In this document: positions 24,478 through 33,849 of the stretch, piece after piece
How the letters are laid out: every line of letters starts with the position of its first letter
Position numbering within the stretch: position 1 is the stretch's first letter
Origin: JANNVK01 sp031430435
Lineage (GTDB): Bacteria; Acidobacteriota; Blastocatellia; Pyrinomonadales; Pyrinomonadaceae
DNA: 64,000 nt
Direction of reading: 5' to 3'
Assembly (NCBI GenBank): GCA_031430435.1
Contig: JANPBM010000090.1
Span: forward strand, 1-64,000
The notes under the pieces: generated by a model
What the model saw: the letters and a program-made list of their open reading frames with translations, nothing else
What the model was told of the DNA's origin: nothing
The model's database searches: none
Translations under genes and position numbers: made by a program

Positions 24478-24559
24478 CTTTTTTTTCATTTTTCTTGTAA
24501 TTTCTTGCCGATTTTTGCCATTAGTATTTGTCAGTAAAAAAAATTAAGGAGCAAATTAA

Positions 24560-25366
24560 ATGAATTTCGTAAAAGTAATTTTAATCGTTTTAATCTTTTG
24601 TCTTGCGGCAACTTCGCAAGCCTATCAACCGCCCGGAAAATCAACGACTTTGGTCAGCGGGATAAATTTCAAAAAAGCAAAAGAATTAGACAAACAATAT
24701 AAATCGAGTTTTGACGAGTGCGACAAAACGGGCAGAAAATGTTTCAGTGACCCGAATAAACTGAAAGCCCTTTTACGGTTTGACGACAACGCGGTTTTTT
24801 TCGATTCTAAAATGGCGTTAGACCTCGACGGTTCTTATGTCGGTTGTAACTGCGGAAATAATATGGGATTGAGCGACCAATGCAGCACATCGTATTTTTG
24901 GAAGACTTTTCCAACCGCTTACGATACGACCGATAAAAAAGACAGATGCAAATTTTACAAAAATCAAGACTTTGTCGATTCCGATAAAATTCCGTTTATC
25001 GTTATTCCGAAAGGCTTTGGAAGTCATTTCAAAATAAATAACAAGGCGGTCGATTTTATCGGCGATTTTGGAATTGTGATTTACAAAGATAAACTGATTC
25101 CCGTCATTGTCGCGGACGGCGGACCTGATTTCAGAATCGGCGAAGGTTCGGCGGCGTTATTCAGAGCCGTCGGCGAAGAGCGGTGCGGCATTTTCGACGG
25201 CGAGCAATGCGCCAAATTCAAAAACTTCGGGATTGACAAAAATGTTCTTTTCTTTGTTTTCCCGAACTCGAAAATCGGCAAAGACAAATTAAACAAAGAT
25301 AACGCATTGGAGTTGATAAAGACTGAGGCAACCAAGAAATTTACGGAGCTGAAGCGTTTATATTAG
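24560..25366 (+). CDS. Secreted GH75 chitosanase-like protein
   Basis: 268 residues with a signal peptide (cleavage near SQA-YQ, residue 22) and several Cys pairs, fitting an exported protein. The region IPFIVIPKGF, GDFGIVIYKDKLIPVIVADGGPDF and RIGEGSAALFRAVG follows the fold of glycoside hydrolase family 75 (fungal-type chitosanase), where a conserved Asp and Glu in similar positions act in catalysis. Activity on chitosan or a related aminosugar polymer is inferred. It follows the sigma/anti-sigma pair on the same strand and may be part of that regulon. AAGGAG before the ATG is a good ribosome site. Confidence 0.65.
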   Translation: MNFVKVILIVLIFCLAATSQAYQPPGKSTTLVSGINFKKAKELDKQYKSSFDECDKTGRKCFSDPNKLKALLRFDDNAVFFDSKMALDLDGSYVGCNCGNNMGLSDQCSTSYFWKTFPTAYDTTDKKDRCKFYKNQDFVDSDKIPFIVIPKGFGSHFKINNKAVDFIGDFGIVIYKDKLIPVIVADGGPDFRIGEGSAALFRAVGEERCGIFDGEQCAKFKNFGIDKNVLFFVFPNSKIGKDKLNKDNALELIKTEATKKFTELKRLY

Positions 25367-25377
25367 GCGGATTTTTC

Positions 25378-28300
25378 TCATCGCCATTCGCCCGTCAACA
25401 CAAAACCCGCCCAATAACGCGGATTATTAAACCGTGAAATCCGGCGTATTTCATTTTGCGCCGTTTTTAATGCCGCCGAAGGAACTTGGTTTTCTTTGAG
25501 CATTGCCCGATAAAAACGACTCATAAATTCGGCGGTCGCGGCATCATCGACTTTCCAAAGTGTGGCGATAATGCGTGGCGTTCCGATTGCCAAAAAGCCG
25601 CGTGTCAGTCCGATTAAACCTTCGTTTTCAACCTGTGTGCCGAGTCCGGTTTGACACGCCGAAAGCACGACCATTTGCGGTTTGATTTTGAGTAAATATA
25701 AATCTTGCGTTCGCAAAAAACCGTTCTGTTGATTACCTTTTTCGTCTGTCAACGACAAAACCAAGCCGGAAAGTTCGGGATGTTGATTATTCAAAAAACC
25801 GTGCGTGGCAAAATGCAGAATATCGAATCGGTCAAATTCGCCGTTCAAAAGCCGTTCGCGGTTTGCCTTGAAATCGAGATTCAAAGTTGTCTTATTCGTC
25901 GAATTTTGCGAGATTTTTTCGGCTTCGATTCGCGTGAACGGGAGCCGTGAAAGCGTGGTCAGATTAAAATCTCGGAGCGTTGCCGTCAAATCGGAATTCG
26001 CGGTTACATTTTTGTTTTTGAGGCGATAATTTTTTGCCAACCGTTCATCTCCGCCCGAAAAAACCGGATCGGCAATAATCGCCAATGAATTTGGCGCAAA
26101 CGGCTTGATATTCGCCTCTCGCAAAACATGAAGCGTCGTCAGCGACGGTAACTGAACCGTTTCAAATTTTTCGGCGATAAAACGTTCGCTTATTTTCAGA
26201 CTTGCGAAAGGAATAAGATTTAACGCTCCGTCGGCGACAATAACCAGGCGCTTTGCCGACAGATTCGCCAATTTTTCCACCACCAACAGCCGACTCAATT
26301 TGTCGGCTTCTTCGCCTGCATCTTTATTTTCGGCAACAATAATTTTTGCGGTTTTCGTCTTTTTGACCGCCGTGCGATTTGTGGCAGGTTCGATAATCGG
26401 GTTCAATGTTTCATAAAAACTTTTGGCTTGCGCGTCAATTTCCGCTCGTTTCGGCAACGTGAAACTTTGAAAACCGGTTTTACTTACAATCCACAAATAA
26501 CTTCGTTGTTCGCCGAGCGAGTATTCGACCAAAACAGTTTCGTCGTCCAATTCGTTTTGCATTTCGGCAAGCGAAAGCGTCGGCGGTTGGGCAAATCCGG
26601 CAACGCTCGGATTACTTTGGCGAAGTTGCGCTTTTAACGATTCGTCCTGCTTATTGAGGTCGGCGATTGTCTTTTCAATGTCGGGAATTCGGGCTGATTG
26701 ACCGGCGTTACTTTGTGCTTTGGCAAGCAAAGAAAACTGTTCGCCAAGTTGTTGCCGGTTTTTTTGAATCTGCGTAAGTAACTGAAAATCAACGGCTTGC
26801 GGAGTATTTTTAACTGCTTCGCGGTATTGCCAAATTAGCGTTCGCATTCTCGCGCTTTCGCTGATTTGCAAGGCTTTCAAGGCAAAACCTTCATTCGGAC
26901 GCTGTTCGTCGAGTCGCATTAAAACATCGATGTATAAATCGAAGTAACGCCTTCGCGTTTCTAAAAAACTCGACAAACGGCGGCGGTTTTTGTATTTTGC
27001 CTGTTCGTATTCGTGAATCTGCAGGGCATGTTCAATTCTGTTTTTTGCCTTATCAAGGTTATTTTCGAGGCTTTCAAGCAACGCGGTTTGGTATAAAGTT
27101 GTGGCGACACCGCCAATATCACCTGTTTTTTGATAAAGCGCGAGAGCTTTATCAAGACTTTTACGCGATTCGGTAAAATTTGACATTTGCCGATAAGCCG
27201 CCCCTTGACTCAAATATAATGCCTTTAAATTGTTCGAGTCGCGTCCGTTATAAAGTGCAATTCCTTGTCCGTAATAGTCGAAAGATTTTTTGACATCGCC
27301 TTTTTCTTTGCAAATTTGAGCAATGAAAAGGAGCGTGTCAAGCTGATTTTCAACGTCTCCGAGTTCTCGGCTGATCGGCAGAGTTTTTTGAAATATCTCA
27401 AGAGCTTCGTCATATTGTTTGAGGCTCTGATAACTCATTCCAAGAAAAGTTAATGAAATTGCTTGACCTCGGCGATTACCGAATTTTCCTCGTAAATCAG
27501 CCGCTTTTTTGAAATAACCAATCGCCGAATAAAATTCGTTGCTGTTAAATTCATACAACCCGAAGACGTGAAATGTTTGGGCTTCGTTATAAATATCCGG
27601 AAACCGACGGATGTTCTCAACCGCTTTATCGAGAGCTTCTTGGGCAAATTCAAATTCGTTTGTCGTTTGATAGGCATAAGCCATTGTCGCTAAAACATTT
27701 ACCTGCTTCGGCGATGTTTCGGAAAAAACCGATAAGGCACTTTGATACGACACGAATGCTTTTGTAATTTCGCCGCGTTCAAATTGAATTTGGGCGATTT
27801 GATAAAATGCGTCCGATTTATAGGTTTGATATTCTTGAAAATCTGCAAATTGTAAAATATTGTCGGCTTGCTTGAGAGATTTTTCATTGTTGCCGACTCT
27901 TCTGTTCAAAAAAGAAAGGCTTGCAAGTGTTCTGATTTCGCCGGTTTTGTCCGAGACTTTTTGCCAAATGCTCAACGATTGTTCAAAAAATTCGATTGCC
28001 TTTTTGCTGTCAGCCGTTTTCCCCGTAATCCGCAACGCTTGCGCTTGCGAGAACAATTTTTCGGCTTCGGCGCGTTTGAAATCTTCGGGCAAGGCTTGGC
28101 GGAATTCGTTGAGTTTGAGGTTAATCGAACCTTTTTCACCGGGAAATTTCGAGCTTATTTCCAGCCGATAAGTTCCCGCTTTATCGGCAACAATAAAAAT
28201 GCGTTCAATATCTTGTTCGCTGAACGGATAATCTGACTCGGCAATCGGCAACCCGTTTATATCAAACAGTTTAACCTTTACGTCCATTCCGTTTTGTTTG

Positions 28301-28500
28301 ATTTCAAGGGAAATTATGTGGTCTTTGCCGGCTTCGATTTTGAATAAATACGGTTTACTTCGACTGTCTTTGAAAGTGAAAGTTGTGTTTGGGCGCAACA
28401 ATGTTTCTTGAGCTTTTATTTCAACGGCAAAGCTGAAAAAAGCAAAGACAAAAACTGCTCCGCCGATTATAAATTTTAAGCCGCAAATTTTTCGTCGCAT
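25378..28500 (-). CDS. CHAT-domain caspase-like protein with TPR repeats
   Basis: 1040 residues with an N-terminal signal or anchor segment (7-29). About 30-145 is a beta domain like those that precede CHAT proteins; about 150-560 are tetratricopeptide repeats; about 570-1040 is a CHAT domain with the caspase-like dyad His900 (LHFATHGF) and Cys949 (VLSACQTG) and the closing WKVDD and YWAGFVLTGEW. Both residues are intact, so protease activity is plausible. The TPRs would bind a partner. It ends 12 bp from the GH75-like gene, convergently, and lies next to the sigma/anti-sigma pair. Confidence 0.93.
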   Translation of the reverse strand: MRRKICGLKFIIGGAVFVFAFFSFAVEIKAQETLLRPNTTFTFKDSRSKPYLFKIEAGKDHIISLEIKQNGMDVKVKLFDINGLPIAESDYPFSEQDIERIFIVADKAGTYRLEISSKFPGEKGSINLKLNEFRQALPEDFKRAEAEKLFSQAQALRITGKTADSKKAIEFFEQSLSIWQKVSDKTGEIRTLASLSFLNRRVGNNEKSLKQADNILQFADFQEYQTYKSDAFYQIAQIQFERGEITKAFVSYQSALSVFSETSPKQVNVLATMAYAYQTTNEFEFAQEALDKAVENIRRFPDIYNEAQTFHVFGLYEFNSNEFYSAIGYFKKAADLRGKFGNRRGQAISLTFLGMSYQSLKQYDEALEIFQKTLPISRELGDVENQLDTLLFIAQICKEKGDVKKSFDYYGQGIALYNGRDSNNLKALYLSQGAAYRQMSNFTESRKSLDKALALYQKTGDIGGVATTLYQTALLESLENNLDKAKNRIEHALQIHEYEQAKYKNRRRLSSFLETRRRYFDLYIDVLMRLDEQRPNEGFALKALQISESARMRTLIWQYREAVKNTPQAVDFQLLTQIQKNRQQLGEQFSLLAKAQSNAGQSARIPDIEKTIADLNKQDESLKAQLRQSNPSVAGFAQPPTLSLAEMQNELDDETVLVEYSLGEQRSYLWIVSKTGFQSFTLPKRAEIDAQAKSFYETLNPIIEPATNRTAVKKTKTAKIIVAENKDAGEEADKLSRLLVVEKLANLSAKRLVIVADGALNLIPFASLKISERFIAEKFETVQLPSLTTLHVLREANIKPFAPNSLAIIADPVFSGGDERLAKNYRLKNKNVTANSDLTATLRDFNLTTLSRLPFTRIEAEKISQNSTNKTTLNLDFKANRERLLNGEFDRFDILHFATHGFLNNQHPELSGLVLSLTDEKGNQQNGFLRTQDLYLLKIKPQMVVLSACQTGLGTQVENEGLIGLTRGFLAIGTPRIIATLWKVDDAATAEFMSRFYRAMLKENQVPSAALKTAQNEIRRISRFNNPRYWAGFVLTGEWR

Positions 28501-28718
28501 AGTTTTTGCTTCTCCGGAATTCGGGTTATTGCCCGAAACAAAAAATAACTGATGCTGTAAATGTTTACAAAATTTAACATTACATTGTCAAAAAGTCGAG
28601 TTCGCAGCTTTCGTAACCGCAGGTGTTTCGGTTAAACCCGAATATGTTACAATTCAACTCGCAAGCATCTTTTAAGCGCTCTCAAGAATCTATCAAAACT
28701 TGGGAGTTTATTTCGTCT

Positions 28719-30074
28719 ATGAAAACAAAATTTATTATTTTTATCGTCGCAATTTTTATTTTTTCGACCTTTATTTTTGCCCAACCCGCGCTGACCACAG
28801 ACAAAAATCCGCTAATCGTCATTCCGGGTGTGATGGGTTCGACGCTCAAAAACAGCGAAACCGGCGAACAAGTTTGGGTGCGTTTTACCGATGCGAAAGA
28901 AGACGGTTTGAAACTTCCGACCAATCCGAATTTGTCGTTAAACCGCGACAAAATCGTTGCCGATGATATTGTTGACAAAGTAAAAGTCTTGAAATTTTTA
29001 CCGAGCATTTCGGTTTACGACGAACTGCTGAAATATCTTGACGGAACCGGTGATTATAAACGCGGCGATTGGGACAAACCCGACGCTCTCGGCTTCAAAG
29101 ACACCTATTACGTCTTCGCCTACGATTGGCGACGCGATAATGCGGAAAACGCCAAATTGTTGATTCAAAAAGTAGAAAGACTCAAAACGAAACTTGCCAA
29201 ACCAAATTTGAAATTTGATGTTTTGGCACATTCGATGGGCGGAATTGTTGCTCGTTATGCGGCGATGTACGGCACTCAGGAACCGCAAAATAAACCCGTG
29301 CCGACTTGGTACGGCGTAAAGCATTTTAATAAAATTGTGATGCTCGCGACACCGAATGAAGGCTCGATGCTCTCGCTCGATACGCTCTATAACGGCTATT
29401 CGGTACAGACGATTGCGGGCAGATATTACCCGCCTTTTCTAAGTCGTGAAGTCAGTTTTTCACTTCCCGCATTGTTTCAATTACTGCCGCACGGAAAAGC
29501 CGCAAAGTTTTACGATGAAGACTTAAAACCAATGCCGCTGGATATTTACAATATCGAAACGTGGCGTGAATACGGTTGGTCGTATCTGGAAGACAAAAAA
29601 TTGACGAAAAAAATGCCGAACGCCAAACGGATGCAGGCGGAAAAGTATTTAGCGGCAACGCTGGCTTATACAAAGAAATTCCACGAAGCGTTGGATGTCA
29701 AAACTGCGGTCCCGAAATCTATCGAATTTTACGCTTTCGGCGGCGATTGCAAACAAACGCTCGGTGGCGCAATAATTTATTACGACAAAGAAAAAGACGT
29801 TTGGAGAACTTTGACTCGCGGTGATTCGTTCAAAAAATCGGACGGCGAAAAAGTTTCGGATAAATTGGTCGAAGAAAAACTTTACGAAGTCGGCGACGGA
29901 ACGGTTACGCTTAATTCGTTTTTAGCCGAAGATATTAACAAACTTAACGGACAAAATTTATTCGGATTCGAGCCGATTTCGCTAAATAAAAAATTGGTTT
30001 GCGAACCGCATGTTTCAATGCCGAGCAACAAAGAAATTCAAACCGCTTTCATGCTGGCTTTAACCTCAAAATGA
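28719..30074 (+). CDS. Secreted LCAT-like acyltransferase/lipase
   Basis: 451 residues from the ATG at 28719, chosen because a clear signal peptide begins there (cleavage near FA-QP, residue 22); the upstream in-frame extension is not protein-like. LIVIPGVMGSTL, the nucleophile elbow AHSMGG with Ser172, Asp393 in GDGTV and His431 in EPHVSM give a complete LCAT-type triad. It lacks the long C-terminal repeats of its relative at 1856. The stop overlaps the LarB start (ATGA), so translation of the two is coupled, although no functional link is obvious. Confidence 0.88.
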   Translation: MKTKFIIFIVAIFIFSTFIFAQPALTTDKNPLIVIPGVMGSTLKNSETGEQVWVRFTDAKEDGLKLPTNPNLSLNRDKIVADDIVDKVKVLKFLPSISVYDELLKYLDGTGDYKRGDWDKPDALGFKDTYYVFAYDWRRDNAENAKLLIQKVERLKTKLAKPNLKFDVLAHSMGGIVARYAAMYGTQEPQNKPVPTWYGVKHFNKIVMLATPNEGSMLSLDTLYNGYSVQTIAGRYYPPFLSREVSFSLPALFQLLPHGKAAKFYDEDLKPMPLDIYNIETWREYGWSYLEDKKLTKKMPNAKRMQAEKYLAATLAYTKKFHEALDVKTAVPKSIEFYAFGGDCKQTLGGAIIYYDKEKDVWRTLTRGDSFKKSDGEKVSDKLVEEKLYEVGDGTVTLNSFLAEDINKLNGQNLFGFEPISLNKKLVCEPHVSMPSNKEIQTAFMLALTSK

Positions 30075-30838
30075 AAACAAACGATATACAAAAATTTCTC
30101 GAGGCACACGCGCGCGGCGAAATTTCGACCGAGCAGGCAACCGATTCGATAAAAAACTTGTCGTACGAAGATGTCGGTTTTGCCAAAATCGATCACGCCA
30201 GACAATCGCGGCAAGGTTTTCCCGAAGTTGTTTTCGGACAAGGAAAAACTCGCGAACAAATTGTTACAATTTTTGAAAAATTGATTGCCCGCAGCGGTAA
30301 TGTTTTGATAACCAGAACAAACGCAGACGTTTACGGCGACATTCGCAACGTTTTCACCGATGCCGAATGGCACGAATCGGCGAAACTTATCCGCGTTTTT
30401 CGTGATAAAACTAACCTTGGACAAGGTGAAATTGCGATTGTTACCGCCGGCACAAGCGATATTCCGGTCGCCGAAGAAGCCGCGTTGACCGCCGAAACGA
30501 TGGGAAATACGGTCAAACGGATTTGGGACGCGGGCGTTGCCGGAATTCACAGAATTTTGGCGGAAAGGGAAGTTTTGCAAGATTCGCGGGTGGTTGTCGT
30601 GGTTGCGGGAATGGAAGGCGCGTTGCCGTCGGTGGTCGGCGGTTTGGTCAAAGTTCCGGTTATCGCCGTGCCGACAAGCATCGGTTACGGCGCGAGTTTT
30701 AACGGACTCGCGGCATTACTCGGAATGCTGAATTCGTGTTCGTCAAACGTCACGGTCGTCAATATCGACAACGGTTTCGGTGCCGGATTTGTCGCAAGTT
30801 TGATAAATCGCAAATTTGAACCGCGAAATTTAAGTTGA
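30071..30838 (+). CDS. larB: LarB-like nickel-pincer cofactor biosynthesis carboxylase
   Basis: 255 residues from the ATG overlapping the previous stop. The C-terminal half is a PurE-like domain: VVVVAGMEGALPSVVGGLV, VPVIAVPTSIGYGASFNGLAALLGMLNSC and NIDNGFGAGF match LarB, which carboxylates and hydrolyses nicotinic acid adenine dinucleotide in the first step of the nickel-pincer cofactor of lactate racemase. LarC and LarE are not in the window. Many bacteria carry larB without lactate racemase, so the final use is open. Confidence 0.9.
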   Translation: MKTNDIQKFLEAHARGEISTEQATDSIKNLSYEDVGFAKIDHARQSRQGFPEVVFGQGKTREQIVTIFEKLIARSGNVLITRTNADVYGDIRNVFTDAEWHESAKLIRVFRDKTNLGQGEIAIVTAGTSDIPVAEEAALTAETMGNTVKRIWDAGVAGIHRILAEREVLQDSRVVVVVAGMEGALPSVVGGLVKVPVIAVPTSIGYGASFNGLAALLGMLNSCSSNVTVVNIDNGFGAGFVASLINRKFEPRNLS

Positions 30839-31271
30839 TTCGGTAATAAATAAAGTCGATAAACTATGGTATCTGCACGGTTTACAGCGGAACGTAAACT
30901 TTGTCGCCGGAAATAATCAAATATTTTTGGAAACTTTTCCCGATTAGTTCTCTTTTATTACATCGGAACAAAACTAAAAGGAACGCGCGGCGGGAAAGTG
31001 GAACGGCATCTTCTCTTAACTTCGGAAATGAGGTTAAGAGAAGATTCGGAACTTGCTTTTTTGACGTTTTCAGTCAATAATTAAAACTGATTTCCCGCAC
31101 AATTTGTATTTCAAACGAGTCAAATCTGTTTTTTCAAACGTATCGTTTTAAGAAGTTTTTGGAATCTGTGCGGTGTTAGTGATTTATTTTACATAAGGCT
31201 TAAAAACCCTTTCCCGAATAAGTTCAACTCTCCGAACTGAATAAATCAACCAAAAAAAGAGGTTTTATCAA
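30839..31271 (+). other. 433-bp gap with hairpins upstream of the NlpC/P60 gene
   Basis: No gene. ATCTTCTCTTAAC (31008-31020) pairs perfectly over 13 bp with GTTAAGAGAAGAT (31033-31045), followed within 20 nt by a T-run. A smaller GTTTAC/GTAAAC stem lies near 30880. Length, structure and the downstream cell-wall hydrolase suggest a regulatory leader, but I do not find the conserved bases of the c-di-AMP (ydaO/yuaA) riboswitch. Confidence 0.4.
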
Positions 31272-31961
31272 ATGATTTACAAAAATTTGTTTTGTCGAAT
31301 TTGCTTTGCGACGTTAATTGCCGTATTTGCAACAAATACGTTTTTTGCCCAAGGTCGTGAGCGAGTCGTGCAATCGCAACCCGAGCCGACCGCAGAAAGT
31401 GTTCAGCCGAATAACGGCGAAGAAGATTCGACATCGGTAAACAAAGGAAAGCCTTTTCCTTACTCGCCGCCGGTTCAAAAACGTTCGATATTAACCCAAC
31501 CGATTATAATTGTTTCGCAACCGCAAAATGTAGCTCCGAAATCCGACAATAAACCAACGCCCGTAAATTATCCGAACACGCAATCGTTAAACTCGGTCAA
31601 CCAAAAATTACTTCGGGCAATCCAATCAAAAATCGGAATTCCATACGTTTACGGCTCGGAAGGTCCGAATTCTTACGATTGTTCAGGTCTTGTTTGGAGC
31701 GTTTTTCAATCTGCCGGCGTTTCTTTTGAAAGAGGAAGCGCCCGAAGTTTTTGGCAAAATTTCGAGATTCCGACAGAAAGTGATAAGTATAAGTTTGGGA
31801 CGCTTGTATTCTTCAACGGACTCGGACACGTCGGAATCGTTGCGGACGAAAACGGTTTTTACCACGCATCTTCGAGCAAAGGCGTAACCTATTCGCCGTT
31901 TGCGGGATACTGGGAAAAACGAGTTGTCGGCTTTCGACGAATTCCGCTTAACGTCAATTAG
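31272..31961 (+). CDS. Secreted NlpC/P60 cell-wall peptidase
   Basis: 229 residues with a signal peptide (cleavage near FA-QG, residue 25), a Pro/Gln-rich linker (30-110) and a C-terminal NlpC/P60 domain (about 110-225). Cys137 (YDCSGLVW), His186 (GHVGIV) and His198 (YHASS) form the expected triad. These enzymes cut peptide bonds in peptidoglycan stems. Reading starts after a long leader; AAAAAGAGG near 31262 is a possible ribosome site. Confidence 0.92.
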   Translation: MIYKNLFCRICFATLIAVFATNTFFAQGRERVVQSQPEPTAESVQPNNGEEDSTSVNKGKPFPYSPPVQKRSILTQPIIIVSQPQNVAPKSDNKPTPVNYPNTQSLNSVNQKLLRAIQSKIGIPYVYGSEGPNSYDCSGLVWSVFQSAGVSFERGSARSFWQNFEIPTESDKYKFGTLVFFNGLGHVGIVADENGFYHASSSKGVTYSPFAGYWEKRVVGFRRIPLNVN

Positions 31962-31982
31962 AAAAACGCTCGCCCGAAAAGT

Positions 31983-32019
31983 AAAAAAGCGAAACGCAAG
32001 GCCCGCAGTTCGCTTTTTT
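31983..32019. terminator. Bidirectional terminator
   Basis: AAAAAAGCGAA pairs with TTCGCTTTTTT between the convergent NlpC/P60 gene and the small gene at 32040. Confidence 0.88.
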
Positions 32020-32039
32020 TGATTTAATCCCGACAGTTT

Positions 32040-32249
32040 TTAACCGATAAAACCCGCTCGACTTTCGTGTTCTTTCAATTCCCAAACCACCGCAACTTTG
32101 TTGACGGCGACATAACAAACTCGTTCTTCTTCGTCGCGTAAATATAAAATTCCGGCTTTCACGGTTACGATTTCACCGCGCACAACTGCCGACATTCCGC
32201 ACGAAACATCAACCTTTTTCCCCATCAACTGAACCAAAAATTCTTCCAT
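32040..32249 (-). CDS. Small MM0924/DUF6897-like protein
   Basis: 69 residues: LMGKKVDVSCGMSAVVRGEIVTVKAGILYLRDEEERVCYVAVNKVAVVWE in segments suggests a small SH3-like or Sm-like beta barrel of the MM0924/DUF6897 type, function unknown. A perfect AAAGGAG ribosome site precedes the ATG. It is a free-standing gene with terminators on one side. Confidence 0.65.
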   Translation of the reverse strand: MEEFLVQLMGKKVDVSCGMSAVVRGEIVTVKAGILYLRDEEERVCYVAVNKVAVVWELKEHESRAGFIG

Positions 32250-32402
32250 AAATTCTCCTTTTTAACTTTAATTTCGATAAAAGAAGTATAACGATTTCAA
32301 ACGTTTTAAGCTATCTTTTTTTTCGATAAGTTTTATATTTTAAAATAATGTGATAACTTTTTAATTGTGAAGCGCGTTTTTGCGCTTTGAACTTACAAAG
32401 TA

Positions 32403-33011
32403 ATGATGATAAAAGATTACGGTTCGCAGGTTGAAAGAGTTTGGGAAGGCTTGCGTCCGTTGACAAAAAAAATGCTGGTCGGAGCAATGACTCCGAGTTT
32501 TACGAAGCAAACTTTTTCCTACGACATTCACGCCGATTGGGAATTGAGTCAACTTTTGACTGCTCTCGATGTTCAACTGCACGATCCGGAAGTGAAAAAA
32601 AGTGCCGATAAACTCAACGAAATTAAACAATTAGCCGAAACATGCGTCAATGTTTTGCAATCGCAAACCGAATCAGCCGAAGTTTTTATCCAACTTGCCG
32701 AACGTCACTTGGAAAACAAAGATTATGTTTCCGTCGATTTTTTGTCCGACATTATGAAAAACAGGTTTTCGGTCGGCGAGATGTGCGAAGTCGCCCGACA
32801 AACCGTAAACCCCGCGATTCGGGCGATTGCTTTGGAAACAATTGCGTTAATGGAAGTTGAAGAAATTTTGCCGTCGCTCGAAGACCCGATTTACGAAGAA
32901 ATTGCCCGCACCGCACTCGAAATAAAAGCCATCGAATACGAGTCAACCGAAGCGAGACGAGTTTTGGAAAACTATGATTTTGAAGAAGACGAAGTTATTG
33001 AAATGGAGTAG
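32403..33011 (+). CDS. Hypothetical cytoplasmic helical protein
   Basis: 202 residues, acidic, nearly all-helical, without signal peptide or membrane segment. Regular helices through 60-180 could be HEAT-like, but no family is recognised. A short AAGCGC/GCGCTT hairpin (about 32369-32386) sits just before the double ATG, and no ribosome site is obvious. A strong terminator follows. Confidence 0.65.
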   Translation: MMIKDYGSQVERVWEGLRPLTKKMLVGAMTPSFTKQTFSYDIHADWELSQLLTALDVQLHDPEVKKSADKLNEIKQLAETCVNVLQSQTESAEVFIQLAERHLENKDYVSVDFLSDIMKNRFSVGEMCEVARQTVNPAIRAIALETIALMEVEEILPSLEDPIYEEIARTALEIKAIEYESTEARRVLENYDFEEDEVIEME

Positions 33012-33033
33012 GGAAACCGGACGTTTTGAGATT

Positions 33034-33084
33034 AAAAGAGGAAAAAGTTTTGCAACCCGATTGAAAAACTTTTTCCTCTTTTTA
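33034..33084. terminator. Strong bidirectional terminator
   Basis: AAAAGAGGAAAAAGTTTT pairs with AAAACTTTTTCCTCTTT around a short loop, between convergent genes. Confidence 0.92.
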
Positions 33085-33095
33085 AGTTTAAATTA

Positions 33096-33824
33096 CTATA
33101 TTATTTTTCCCGTCAGCCAAAATGAACCGTGCAGTATTCCGCCGATTTTCGGCTCGGTTTCGACATAATTGACATCAGACACGACATCAATTTCACCGCC
33201 CAAGGTTTCAATCAAAAACCAATAAAATTGTTCGCCCGAAGTTTGATTTGTTTTCAATTCAAACTCTTTTATCGTTCCCGCAAATTTGGCGTGGGCTTGC
33301 GGCGGAATGTCTTCGTTTTCACGAAACAAACCCGTCGGGACAAAAGATTGCGCCGAACACTGAAACTCGCCCGCGTTTGAATCGTAATAACTTTGTTCGT
33401 TGTCAAAAATCGCTAAATCGTTGGAAGCAAATGCGTTAAGCCGGATTTCGCAAGCCTTTGGCATCTCGCAGGTATTTGTAAAAACATTCGGTAAATCGAA
33501 CACAAACGGATAATCGCCTTCGCCCTCGACGGTCGAATTTGACCACGCATAATAACCGCCGTCAAGCGGAGAGCTGTCGCGTTCGATTAGTTTTGTAATC
33601 AAAACTCGGCGTTTGCTCTTGCCGTTGTAATACGGATTAAAGCCCGTCAATTCGCCGCCGTGATCCATTTGCAGATAAATTTCCACGCCCGAAACATCGG
33701 CAAATTTCAAATACGCGCCTTTTGTGCAGGGAATTTGTTCAACGGTTTTGACACAGTTTTCAACCAACGAATTTATGTCGTCGTTTGATTTTACGGTGAA
33801 ACCGACATCGGATAAATTACTCAT
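33096..33824 (-). CDS. Hypothetical cytoplasmic protein
   Basis: 242 residues, acidic, mixed alpha/beta, no signal peptide or membrane segment. YLKFADVSGVEIYLQMD and FWFLIETLGGEIDVVSDVNY-like strands suggest a beta-barrel or immunity-type fold, but I do not recognise a family. It starts with a clean ATG and stands alone upstream of the PLA2-like gene on the same strand. Confidence 0.6.
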   Translation of the reverse strand: MSNLSDVGFTVKSNDDINSLVENCVKTVEQIPCTKGAYLKFADVSGVEIYLQMDHGGELTGFNPYYNGKSKRRVLITKLIERDSSPLDGGYYAWSNSTVEGEGDYPFVFDLPNVFTNTCEMPKACEIRLNAFASNDLAIFDNEQSYYDSNAGEFQCSAQSFVPTGLFRENEDIPPQAHAKFAGTIKEFELKTNQTSGEQFYWFLIETLGGEIDVVSDVNYVETEPKIGGILHGSFWLTGKII

Positions 33825-33849
33825 AATTACAGATTATCAACGGTGAAAA

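Noticed and set aside
30839..31271. c-di-AMP (ydaO/yuaA) riboswitch
   Set aside because: Position before an NlpC/P60 gene fits, but the conserved bases of the class are not found by eye. A covariance search would decide.
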